From Prevotella sp. (GTDB lineage Bacteria; Bacteroidota; Bacteroidia; Bacteroidales; Bacteroidaceae): a stretch of 64,000 bases of DNA. The stretch lies in assembly GCA_017965725.1 (NCBI GenBank), contig JAGCPK010000078.1:1-64000 (forward strand), in the 5' to 3' direction. Position numbers and translations under genes: made by a program. Positions 33,155 to 41,465 of this stretch are shown piece by piece (position 1 is the stretch's first letter; every line of letters starts with the position of its first letter). The notes beneath the pieces were generated by a model. The model ran no database searches. It was not told where the DNA came from and saw only the letters and a list, made by a program, of their open reading frames with translations.

Positions 33155-35515
33155 ATGAAACATCTGTTGACAAGAATAGCGTTGATGCTGGTGATGCTCC
33201 TGACGAGTACCACCCTATTTGCCGATGACTTCACGTTGAAGGGGAAAGTGGTTGATAACGAAGAGAACGCACTGGAACTGGTAACGGTCTCTTGTCTCAA
33301 ACAGGGGAAGGTGACGATGTCCAACCTGAAAGGCGAATTTGAAATCACTCTCCAGTCAGCAGACTCCGTCGAAGTACGCTTTACGATGGTAGGCTATGCC
33401 TCACGCAAACGGGTGTTCCGCAATCCAAAGGGTAAAATGACGATTCAGATTGTCATGCAGCCCATGGAGGCCCTACAGGAAGTGACTATTACAGAACGCA
33501 GACGTCAGACCACCGGCACGGAACAACTGGATATTGAAGATGCCAAACTGGGACCCTCGACCACAGGCAATGCTGTAGAGGAACTCATCCAGCAGCAGGC
33601 TGGTGTCTCTACCCACAATGAAATGTCTTCGCAATACAATGTGCGCGGCGGTAGTTTCGACGAGAACTCAGTATATATTAATAATGTGGAGATTTATCGT
33701 CCATTGCTCATCAGTAGTGGACAACAGGAAGGACTCTCCATCATCAATGCGGATATGGTGGATAAAATTGGTTTCTCGTCAGGTGGATTCGAAGCAAAAT
33801 ATGGTGACAAAATGTCATCGGCTCTTGATATCACCTACCGTCGTCCAAAAAAGTTCGAAGCCACAACCACCGCCTCGTTCCTTGGTGCCAGTGGATTTAT
33901 CGGCATCGGCAACAAGAAATTCTCGATGAGCCACGGACTGCGATACAAGACCAACCGCTATCTTCTCGGGTCTTTAGAAACGACTGGAGAATACAGACCT
34001 AGTTTCCTTGATTATCAGACGTATATAAGTTATACGCCTAACAAAAGATGGGAACTCGATTTTATCGGAAATATCTCAGAGAATCATTACAATTTCAAGC
34101 CTAAGGATCGTGAGACATCCTTTGGTACGATGGAGGATGTAAAATCCTTTAAGGTGTACTTCGACGGTCAGGAGAAGGATGTGTTCCGCACCCTCTTCGG
34201 CACAGCCAGCATCACACGGAACTTCGGTGACTCCACCAAGATAAAATTCCTGACATCAGCCTTTCACACCAAAGAGAAGGAAACCTATGATATTCAAGGG
34301 CAATACTGGCTCGACGACACCCAGTCGAGTGAGAATCTGGGCGTGGGTACCTATATGGAACATGCCCGCAATTACCTGACGGCTGACATGATCAGTTTTA
34401 AGTTGATTGGCAGCCATAAAACTCGTAAGCACGACATTGAGGCTGGACTGACCTACAAGACAGAATATATCAAGGAACAGTCAAGGGAATATGAGATGCG
34501 CGACTCCAGCGGTTATTCTGTTCCCCATACGGCAGACCGCCTCGACCTTATCTACACCCTCACTGCCAAGAACGATGTGAAGAGCCACCGTATCGAGGCT
34601 TATATACAAGATGCATACCGATTCTCGAAAGGTGAGAACTACTACACGCTCAACTATGGCGTAAGACTGGCCAACTGGTCATTCAACAAAGAGACCATCG
34701 TTTCTCCCCGTGCCTCCATTGCATTAGTGCCGGCTTTCAACCACAACTACACGTTCCGTTTCGCCACCGGACTCTATTACCAGGCACCTTTCTATAAGGA
34801 AATGCGTGATACCATCACCCAGAGCGGCATCACTACGGCCCTGCTCAACGACAAGATCAAAAGTCAGCGAAGCTTACAGTTCATTGCTGCAATGGATTAC
34901 CGCTTCAAGATGCTCGACCGTCCCTTCCGCTTTACAGCAGAGGCTTATTTCAAGGCACTTTCCAACCTGATTCCCTACAATGTCCAGAACGTGAAGGTAA
35001 CCTATTACGGCGAGAACAAGGCCAGCGGTTATACAGCAGGTATCGACCTGAAACTTTTCGGCGAGTTTGTGCCAGGCACCGACTCATGGCTCACCTTCTC
35101 ATTGATGAAGGCGCAGATGAAGATGGACGGAGTCTCTTTCCCCCAGCCCAATGATCAGCGATACGCCATCAACCTGCACTTTACGGACTATTTCCCAGGT
35201 ACAGATCGTTGGAAGATGACCCTGCGCCTAGCATTTGCCGACGGATTGCCCTTCGGTGCCCCCCACCGTGGCATTGAGCACCAGAACTTCCGCGCTCCTG
35301 CCTACAAACGTGCCGATATCGGTATGAGTTGGCTGGCTGTCAAAAAAGAAAAAGGCATCAAACGGTTGTGGGTGGGCCTCGACTGTCTTAATCTATTCGG
35401 CATCTCAAACGTCAATTCCTACTATTGGGTCACCGATGTCACCAATCGCCAATGGGCCGTGCCTAACTACCTTACAGGTAGGCAAATCAACGGTAAAATC
35501 ACCGTAGAATTATAA
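33155..35515 (+). CDS. TonB-dependent outer-membrane receptor
   Basis: Outer-membrane transporter of 786 residues. A signal peptide (cleavage near TLFA) precedes a carboxypeptidase-regulatory-like beta sandwich (FTLKGKVVDNEENALELVTV), the plug (STTGNAVEELIQQQAGV, YNVRGGSFDENSVYINNVEIYRP) and a 22-strand-type barrel. No SusD gene follows, so it is more likely a metal, cobalamin or peptide receptor than a glycan system. The ATG at 33155 is preferred to a GTG eight codons upstream because it gives a normal signal peptide. No clear TAnnTTTG box is seen. Confidence 0.88.
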   Translation: MKHLLTRIALMLVMLLTSTTLFADDFTLKGKVVDNEENALELVTVSCLKQGKVTMSNLKGEFEITLQSADSVEVRFTMVGYASRKRVFRNPKGKMTIQIVMQPMEALQEVTITERRRQTTGTEQLDIEDAKLGPSTTGNAVEELIQQQAGVSTHNEMSSQYNVRGGSFDENSVYINNVEIYRPLLISSGQQEGLSIINADMVDKIGFSSGGFEAKYGDKMSSALDITYRRPKKFEATTTASFLGASGFIGIGNKKFSMSHGLRYKTNRYLLGSLETTGEYRPSFLDYQTYISYTPNKRWELDFIGNISENHYNFKPKDRETSFGTMEDVKSFKVYFDGQEKDVFRTLFGTASITRNFGDSTKIKFLTSAFHTKEKETYDIQGQYWLDDTQSSENLGVGTYMEHARNYLTADMISFKLIGSHKTRKHDIEAGLTYKTEYIKEQSREYEMRDSSGYSVPHTADRLDLIYTLTAKNDVKSHRIEAYIQDAYRFSKGENYYTLNYGVRLANWSFNKETIVSPRASIALVPAFNHNYTFRFATGLYYQAPFYKEMRDTITQSGITTALLNDKIKSQRSLQFIAAMDYRFKMLDRPFRFTAEAYFKALSNLIPYNVQNVKVTYYGENKASGYTAGIDLKLFGEFVPGTDSWLTFSLMKAQMKMDGVSFPQPNDQRYAINLHFTDYFPGTDRWKMTLRLAFADGLPFGAPHRGIEHQNFRAPAYKRADIGMSWLAVKKEKGIKRLWVGLDCLNLFGISNVNSYYWVTDVTNRQWAVPNYLTGRQINGKITVEL

Positions 35516-35574
35516 TTTATGTTAAATCATCGGCATTCGTAACGAAAAAACACCCGTTTGTCGATAAAATATCG

Positions 35575-35582
35575 TACTTTTG
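35575..35582 (+). promoter_or_regulatory. Promoter -7 box of the LruC lipoprotein gene
   Basis: TACTTTTG, 40 bases before the ATG at 35623. Confidence 0.5.
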
Positions 35583-35622
35583 CGACAAAATAGTTTATTT
35601 AAAGTCGTAAAATAACAATCTT

Positions 35623-38178
35623 ATGAAGAAAGTATTATATCTTACCGTTGGATGTGTACTGGCATTATCCAGTTGCACAAAGTATGATTTTGACATGGAT
35701 CGTTCTACTGTCAGCAAAGAACATGCAGAGAACATCCTTGGCATGATTGACCCGAATCAGGATTGGAGTTCCGTTAACAACGGCACCATCACTGTCACTG
35801 CTGACGCCAATCTGGATGATATTGTCAAGGTACAGATCCTGACAGAGTCACCTTTCATGAACACAAATACAAGGGTACTCGCAGAAGTGGATGCTCAGAA
35901 GGGACAGACCGTCACGCTGACCTACGATGCCCCCAACATCTACGACCGTCTGATTGCTGCGTGCGTTGACAGCAAAGGTCATTATTACATCAAGGGTTTT
36001 GACCTGAATGAGGGCCAAGTGAGCTTCCAAAGCATAGTCGCCCGCACAAGAGGTGTTGCTAAAGCCAGCGATTATCCCACTAATCTGACGCTGAATTTCT
36101 CCAATTCGGTTAAGTCATACAATGCCATGCGCACCATCGCCGCCAATGATGCTGCTGCATCAGGTGATGCAGACTTCCAGAAGTGGGTCAACGACAGCCA
36201 TATCAACTTATGGGCAGGCAAGAAGTGGGAAAACGAACGTCTATGGATGGTTTCAGGCAGTGGCAATAGCACATGGAAAGTTGTTGATAACACCATCATG
36301 CGAACCATTGATGGAATCAGCGTTGACGAGAAGAAATACTTAAACGACATCTTCGGCGATTTCCTGAATCGTAATGATCCCAACAATTCCAAGAAGAAAA
36401 ATGACAACATGAATCTTATCCGTAATTCTGAGGCTGTCAAATTCTACAGTAACTCTCTAACCAGTAATGGCAAGGGAGCTATTACGATAATTCCCATCCA
36501 GATGGCTTCTACGGAAATTGGCTATTGCCACCTATATTATTATTATTACGATCCTGCCAACATTCCCAGTGGCATGTTGGAAGAGGACTATGTAAAGAGT
36601 CTGCCAAAGTTCAAGGCCGTCCAGTGTTCTACCACCCAGAAAGCAGCTAATGCTGGACTTGATTTCTTCAAGGTTCATGAATACCTTCTGCCCTATTTTG
36701 GTGAACCCGAGGCTTTGATGGCTGAGAAAGTTAATTCTACCACCTTCTGTTCAACAGATGGAAAACTCTATCGCATCCGCAATGGCAAGCAATTAGACGG
36801 CAAGGATTACTACATGGTATATAACTCTGGAACTGACGACAATGACAATTCCGACAAGTTGGCCACCAAATATGCCGATGATGCTGCCAATGTGAGAAAC
36901 CAACTCTGGCAAGTATTCACCACCAAAGACGGCAATAAGATGCTGTACAACGTTGGCGCCAAGAAGTTCCTCGTCTGGCAAGGTGACTATGCCACTGTTT
37001 ATTCCGATATCCTTTCTAAGGTTCAGAGCAGTTACTACAAGTTCGATGATGCGAACCACATCTTACGCTACAACAATAACAAACTGGGTCTCGGAACCGA
37101 CTTGGGCTTAAAGAACAGCAAGCGTGTCTCCACCAACAAGGACACCAGCATCAATGATAACTTTAAATGGTATTTCGAAGAGTATGAAGGTAAGAACCTC
37201 ACTGCGATAACAGACTTTGTATTTGAACAGTTCCCTGCCTCTGTAACCTCTCCCGACGTCATCATTCCCGAGGGATATCGTATCGGCTTTATGCTCAGAA
37301 AACTCAGGGGCAGTCAGGACTATAAAGACAACAACATTATCAAGGCCAATAACAACGGATGTTGCTACTCCTTTGGCAAGTTGAATCAGGAGATCAATAA
37401 TCTCCCAGGTCATTTTGGTTCTTCTAAGACCCTATACACCATGGAGGACGACGATCCCCGTGCCGCCATCTTCTCTGCCAACAAGAATACCTACATCGCA
37501 TTTGAGGACGGTTCCGACTGTAATTTCAACGATCTCATCTTCGAAGTGGGTGGCGAGGGTTTTGACAACGAATATCTTTATGACCTGAAAGAAGTAGAGG
37601 GTCAGCCTTATATGATGTGTTTCGAGGACCGTTCCGTCACTGCCGACTATGACATGAACGACCTGGTACTCCGCTGCAAACGTAACGGTGAGAACAAAGA
37701 TATTGTTGAACTCAGTCTTGTGGCTACCGGAGGTATTGATGACCTTTGGATTCAAGATATTAAAGGAGATTATGTTAGTGGTGAAAAACTTGACTCTAAG
37801 GAAGTACACGAGTTCTTTGGCGTTGGAAGTGCAGAAGGTGATGGCCGTTTTGTCAATACAGTCAAAGGTGGTAAAAAACATAAAGTAGTCGTAGGTAACT
37901 ATAAAATCGGCGACATGTCCATTCCTCGCTTCTTGTCTGAGATTACCATCAAGAACCAAACGACATTCGAGACCATTAGGGCACCTCATAAGGGTGAAGC
38001 CCCTGTGGCCATCATTCTCCCCGCTGACTTCAACTATCCCATGGAAAAAGAAAGTATTACCACTGTGTATTCCACTTTCCTGAATTGGGCTCAGAATGCG
38101 TCACTACATACAGATTGGTACGATCTAACTACAGATGACGCATATCCTCTGGAAGAAATACTTAAAATAACCGAATAA
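35623..38178 (+). CDS. LruC-domain surface lipoprotein
   Basis: An 851-residue lipoprotein (lipobox LSSC, Cys18). The N-terminal third is beta-rich, with the phrase DYDFDMDRSTVSKEHAENILGMIDPNQDWSS as in other Prevotella lipoproteins of this kind. A central part about 370-510 resembles a ricin-like or fascin-like repeat region (unsure). Near the C-terminus two related motifs stand about 40 residues apart: FEDGSDCNFNDLIFEV (about 627-642) and FEDRSVTADYDMNDLVLRC (about 667-685), the second being the LruC mark. The Asp/Asn pattern suggests calcium binding. Role unknown; terminator follows at 38197. Confidence 0.7.
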   Translation: MKKVLYLTVGCVLALSSCTKYDFDMDRSTVSKEHAENILGMIDPNQDWSSVNNGTITVTADANLDDIVKVQILTESPFMNTNTRVLAEVDAQKGQTVTLTYDAPNIYDRLIAACVDSKGHYYIKGFDLNEGQVSFQSIVARTRGVAKASDYPTNLTLNFSNSVKSYNAMRTIAANDAAASGDADFQKWVNDSHINLWAGKKWENERLWMVSGSGNSTWKVVDNTIMRTIDGISVDEKKYLNDIFGDFLNRNDPNNSKKKNDNMNLIRNSEAVKFYSNSLTSNGKGAITIIPIQMASTEIGYCHLYYYYYDPANIPSGMLEEDYVKSLPKFKAVQCSTTQKAANAGLDFFKVHEYLLPYFGEPEALMAEKVNSTTFCSTDGKLYRIRNGKQLDGKDYYMVYNSGTDDNDNSDKLATKYADDAANVRNQLWQVFTTKDGNKMLYNVGAKKFLVWQGDYATVYSDILSKVQSSYYKFDDANHILRYNNNKLGLGTDLGLKNSKRVSTNKDTSINDNFKWYFEEYEGKNLTAITDFVFEQFPASVTSPDVIIPEGYRIGFMLRKLRGSQDYKDNNIIKANNNGCCYSFGKLNQEINNLPGHFGSSKTLYTMEDDDPRAAIFSANKNTYIAFEDGSDCNFNDLIFEVGGEGFDNEYLYDLKEVEGQPYMMCFEDRSVTADYDMNDLVLRCKRNGENKDIVELSLVATGGIDDLWIQDIKGDYVSGEKLDSKEVHEFFGVGSAEGDGRFVNTVKGGKKHKVVVGNYKIGDMSIPRFLSEITIKNQTTFETIRAPHKGEAPVAIILPADFNYPMEKESITTVYSTFLNWAQNASLHTDWYDLTTDDAYPLEEILKITE

Positions 38179-38196
38179 CAATCTATTAATTGACAA

Positions 38197-38231
38197 GATT
38201 GCCGCTCCATTCGGGGCGGCAATTTCTTTTT
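38197..38231 (+). terminator. Terminator of the LruC lipoprotein gene
   Basis: Stem GATTGCCGCTCC with GGGGCGGCAAT around ATTC, followed by TTCTTTTTG. Confidence 0.85.
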
Positions 38232-38286
38232 GTATAAGAAATGCTAAATAAAAGCGTGGTTTCTTCTTTATGTGGAATGAAATGAC

Positions 38287-38294
38287 TACCTTTG
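38287..38294 (+). promoter_or_regulatory. Promoter -7 box of the methylmalonyl-CoA operon
   Basis: TACCTTTG, 39 bases before the mce ATG. Confidence 0.6.
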
Positions 38295-38333
38295 CACATT
38301 ATTTATATATAAATACATTTTAATTCTAACGAT

Positions 38334-38744
38334 ATGAAGATTTCCCACATTGAGCATCTGGGCATCGCCGTCCAGAGCATCGAAGAGAGCCTGCCGTACT
38401 TCACTGACGTGCTGGGCTTGGAGTGTTATGCAACAGAAGTAGTAGAGGATCAGAAGGTGAAGACCGCATTCCTGCGCTGCGGTGAGGTAAAACTGGAACT
38501 GTTGGAGCCGACATCCCCCGAGAGCACCATCCAGAAATGGCTCGACAAGGGCAACAAGGGTGTGCATCACGTGGCCTTCTGTGTAGAGGACGGTGTGGCC
38601 AAAGGTCTCGCCGAAGTATCAGAGAAGGGTGTACGTCTCATCGACCAGGCTCCTCGCAAGGGTGCTGAGGGTCTGAACATCGCCTTCCTCCATCCGAAGT
38701 CAACCTGCGGTATCCTCACTGAACTCTGCGAGCACCCCGAGTAA
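38334..38744 (+). CDS. mce: Methylmalonyl-CoA epimerase
   Basis: Interconverts the two epimers of methylmalonyl-CoA in the succinate-propionate path. The 136 residues form two vicinal-oxygen-chelate repeats: KISHIEHLGIAVQSIEESLPYF and GVHHVAFCVEDG carry metal-binding histidines, with the final glutamate in ILTELCEHP. It opens the operon with mmdA 38 bases further on. Confidence 0.93.
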   Translation: MKISHIEHLGIAVQSIEESLPYFTDVLGLECYATEVVEDQKVKTAFLRCGEVKLELLEPTSPESTIQKWLDKGNKGVHHVAFCVEDGVAKGLAEVSEKGVRLIDQAPRKGAEGLNIAFLHPKSTCGILTELCEHPE

Positions 38745-38782
38745 AGGTAAAAAGGTAAAAAGTAAAAAAGTATAATAAAGCA

Positions 38783-40348
38783 ATGAGCAAGCAATTAGAA
38801 AAAATCAAACAACTCATCGAGAAGCGCGAACAGGCCCGTCTCGGTGGTGGTGAGAAAGCCATTCAGAAGCAGCACGAACGTGGTAAATACACAGCCCGAG
38901 AGCGCATCGAGATGTTGCTCGACGAGGGTTCGTTCGAGGAGTACGACATGTTCAAGGAGCACCGTTGCCATAACTTCGGCATGGAGAAGAAACAGTTCCT
39001 TGGCGACGGCGTCGTAGCCGGTAGCGGCACCATCGACGGCCGTCTGGTGTTCATCTTCGCACAGGATTTCACCGTTCATGCCGGTTCTCTCTCCGAGACC
39101 ATGAGCCAGAAGATCTGCAAGGTGATGGATATGGCCATGAAGATGGGAGCCCCCGTCATCGGTATCAACGACTCGGGCGGTGCCCGTATCCAGGAGGGTA
39201 TCAACGCCCTCGCAGGCTACGCCGAGATCTTTGAGCGTAACATCCTCGCATCGGGCGTCATCCCGCAGATCTCAGGTATCTTCGGCCCCTGCGCCGGTGG
39301 TGCCGTCTATTCCCCTGCCCTCACCGACTTCACGCTGATGATGGAAGGCACGAGTTATATGTTCCTCACAGGCCCGAAGGTGGTGAAGACCGTTACTGGC
39401 GAGGATATCGACCAGGAGCACCTCGGCGGTGCCAGCGTCCACGCCACAAAGTCGGGTGTGACCCACTTCACTGCCAAGACCGAGGAAGAGGGTCTGCAGA
39501 TGCTGAAGATGTTGCTGAGTTATATTCCTTCTAACAATATGGAGACGGCTCCTCGCCGCAAGTGCGAGGACCCCATCAACCGCATGGAGGACAGCCTGAA
39601 CGAGATCATCCCCGAGAACCCCAACGAGGCCTACGACATGTATAAGGTCATCGCCGCCGTCACCGACAATGGCGAGTTCTTTGAGGTGCAGCCCAAGTTC
39701 GCCAAGAACATCATTGTCGGTTTCGCCCGCTTCAACGGTCAGAGCGTGGGTATCGTGGCCAACCAGCCCTCATGCTATGCTGGTGTGCTCGACGTGAACG
39801 CAAGCCGCAAGGGTGCCCGTTTCGTACGCTTCTGCGACGCCTTCAATATCCCTATCGTGTCGCTCGTCGATGTGCCCGGATTCCTGCCCGGTACTGGTCA
39901 GGAGTACAACGCCGTCATCCTGCACGGTGCCCAGTTGCTCTATGCCTACGGCGAGGCCACTGTGCCTAAGATCACCGTCACTCTGCGTAAGTCGTACGGT
40001 GGTTCTCACATCGTGATGGGCTCGAAGCAACTCCATACCGACCTCAACTACGCATGGCCCTCAGCCGAGATTGCTGTGATGGGTGCCAGCGGTGCCGCCG
40101 CCGTACTCTACGCTAAAGAGGCCAAGGCCAAGAAGGAGGCCGGTGAGGATGTGAAGGCCTTCATCGCCGAGAAAGAGGACGAGTACAACGAACTCTTCGC
40201 CAACCCGTATCAGGCTGCGAAGTATGGCTACATTGACGACGTGATCGAACCGCGCAACACGCGTTTCCGCATCTGTCGTGGTCTGGCACAACTCGCCACC
40301 AAGCGCGATGCCCTGCCCGCCAAGAAGCACGGTAATATCCCGATGTAA
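38783..40348 (+). CDS. mmdA: Methylmalonyl-CoA decarboxylase/propionyl-CoA carboxylase carboxyltransferase subunit
   Basis: A 521-residue carboxyltransferase of the biotin-dependent family, with two crotonase-fold halves. Marks are the acyl-CoA-binding [69 protein letters not shown] and the second-half oxyanion segment [12 protein letters not shown]. It moves carboxyl between methylmalonyl-CoA and the biotin carrier encoded downstream. Decarboxylase and carboxylase forms cannot be told apart from this subunit alone. Confidence 0.92.
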   Translation: MSKQLEKIKQLIEKREQARLGGGEKAIQKQHERGKYTARERIEMLLDEGSFEEYDMFKEHRCHNFGMEKKQFLGDGVVAGSGTIDGRLVFIFAQDFTVHAGSLSETMSQKICKVMDMAMKMGAPVIGINDSGGARIQEGINALAGYAEIFERNILASGVIPQISGIFGPCAGGAVYSPALTDFTLMMEGTSYMFLTGPKVVKTVTGEDIDQEHLGGASVHATKSGVTHFTAKTEEEGLQMLKMLLSYIPSNNMETAPRRKCEDPINRMEDSLNEIIPENPNEAYDMYKVIAAVTDNGEFFEVQPKFAKNIIVGFARFNGQSVGIVANQPSCYAGVLDVNASRKGARFVRFCDAFNIPIVSLVDVPGFLPGTGQEYNAVILHGAQLLYAYGEATVPKITVTLRKSYGGSHIVMGSKQLHTDLNYAWPSAEIAVMGASGAAAVLYAKEAKAKKEAGEDVKAFIAEKEDEYNELFANPYQAAKYGYIDDVIEPRNTRFRICRGLAQLATKRDALPAKKHGNIPM

Positions 40349-40360
40349 TAAGATTCGCTT

Positions 40361-40510
40361 ATGAACAAAGAAGTATATGCAGCCATTGCCCTGGCTCTGC
40401 ACGAGCATCTGGGCAATAACGTTCACGACGCAGAGCCAGGCATTATCACCATCAATGCCTACCCCACGCAGTGGAACGGCTATGCGCAGACTTTTACACC
40501 ACATCCTTAA
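40361..40510 (+). CDS. Small ORF between mmdA and the biotin carrier gene
   Basis: A 49-codon frame starting MNKEVYAAIALALHEHLGNN and containing WNGYAQTF near the end. It fits snugly in the operon, 12 bases after mmdA and 12 before the biotin carrier. Related Bacteroidales operons carry a small gene in this place, which in other decarboxylases is the gamma/delta assembly subunit; this one has no obvious membrane span, so it may be only the C-terminal tail part of such a subunit. Inference. Confidence 0.6.
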   Translation: MNKEVYAAIALALHEHLGNNVHDAEPGIITINAYPTQWNGYAQTFTPHP

Positions 40511-40522
40511 AAAGATACGAGT

Positions 40523-40945
40523 ATGAAAGAATATAAATATACTATCAACGGTAACAAGTACGAGGTGGTGATCAGCGACATCACTGAGAACATCGCCACG
40601 TTAACCGTGAATGGTGAGGAATATACCGTCGAGATGGAGAAACAGGCCGCTCCCGAGAAGCCGAAGCCCGTGGTCCGTCAGGCCAGTGAATCATCTGAGG
40701 GCGGCGAGGCCAAGAGTGCTGGCGCTGCCTCAGGCTCCGCTGTAAAGGCTCCGCTACCAGGCGTCATCACTGAGATCTGCGTCACTGAAGGTCAAGAAGT
40801 GCAGGCTGGCGACACCGTCGTCGTGCTCGAAGCCATGAAGATGGCTAACGCCCTCGAGGCCGAAAAGTCAGGCAAGGTCACTGCCATTGTCGTGAAGGTA
40901 GGCCAGAGCGTAATGGAGGACGAGGCCCTCATCTATATCGAGTAG
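40523..40945 (+). CDS. mmdC: Biotin carboxyl carrier protein subunit
   Basis: A 140-residue carrier: an N-terminal beta part, a mobile Pro/Ala/Gly linker (about 41-73) and a biotinyl domain with EAMKM at 93-97, Lys96 being the biotin site. It serves the MmdA carboxyltransferase. A terminator follows immediately, and the membrane beta subunit (OadB/MmdB) that normally comes next is not present in this window. Confidence 0.9.
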   Translation: MKEYKYTINGNKYEVVISDITENIATLTVNGEEYTVEMEKQAAPEKPKPVVRQASESSEGGEAKSAGAASGSAVKAPLPGVITEICVTEGQEVQAGDTVVVLEAMKMANALEAEKSGKVTAIVVKVGQSVMEDEALIYIE

Positions 40946-40970
40946 TCACGAGTAGATTTACTCCATAAGC

Positions 40971-41007
40971 AAAAAGGCACCCGGTCGTTCCGAGTGCCTT
41001 TTCTTTA
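40971..41007 (+). terminator. Terminator of the methylmalonyl-CoA operon
   Basis: Stem AAAAGGCACCCGG with TCCGAGTGCCTTTT (one mismatch) and the tail TTCTTTA. Confidence 0.75.
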
Positions 41008-41023
41008 TACATGCCCAAAAATC

Positions 41024-41345
41024 GGTTTAGACCCACGCAGAGGTGGCAGAAGTGTGCCCTGGATTCGGTTTGAAGTTTTGCAGGGGTGGCAGAAGTGTGC
41101 CTGAGATCCGGTTTGAACTTTTGCAGGGTATGCAAAACCTTCCCCAGATTCTGGGCATAAGAATGCAGGGGTTGCAAAACCTCGCCTGAGATTTCGGGCA
41201 AACCGTACCCCAGGGGGCAAAACCTTGCCCTGAAATCGGTTTGGACTTTTGCACGGGGTGCAAAACCTCCCCCCCCAGATTCTGGCAGACTTTTGCACGG
41301 TGGGGGAAACCTTCCCCGGGATTTGGTTCATACTTTACCCCGCTG
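41024..41345 (-). repeat. Diverged 42-43-bp tandem repeat array 2
   Basis: Seven units and a partial one with anchors (GCA) at 41046, 41089, 41132, 41174, 41217, 41260 and about 41304, that is steps of 42-44. On the minus strand units share a core like GAATCTGGGGAAGGTTTTGC, close to the plus-strand core of the array at 4974-5240. Unit junctions are palindromic, best at 41247-41265 (TTTTGCAC, three G, GTGCAAAA) and at the 41132 junction. All three minus frames are nearly free of stops, but the frame changes from unit to unit. The remaining 120 bases to the next gene hold only a short TTAACGTTAA palindrome. Confidence 0.85.
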
Positions 41346-41465
41346 GATTTAACGTTAACAGCAAAGAGGGCGGCATGTAGCATCCCCAAAAATGTACACA
41401 AATAAGCCTTCTGTGTAAAAACAAGATCCTGTTTCATAACACTAAGAATGTCAACGTCTGTGGCG

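Noticed and set aside
40929..41437. Three overlapping leftward frames in array 2
   Set aside because: All three minus frames are open at once and share shifted peptides; this is a property of the low-stop repeat, not evidence of three proteins.
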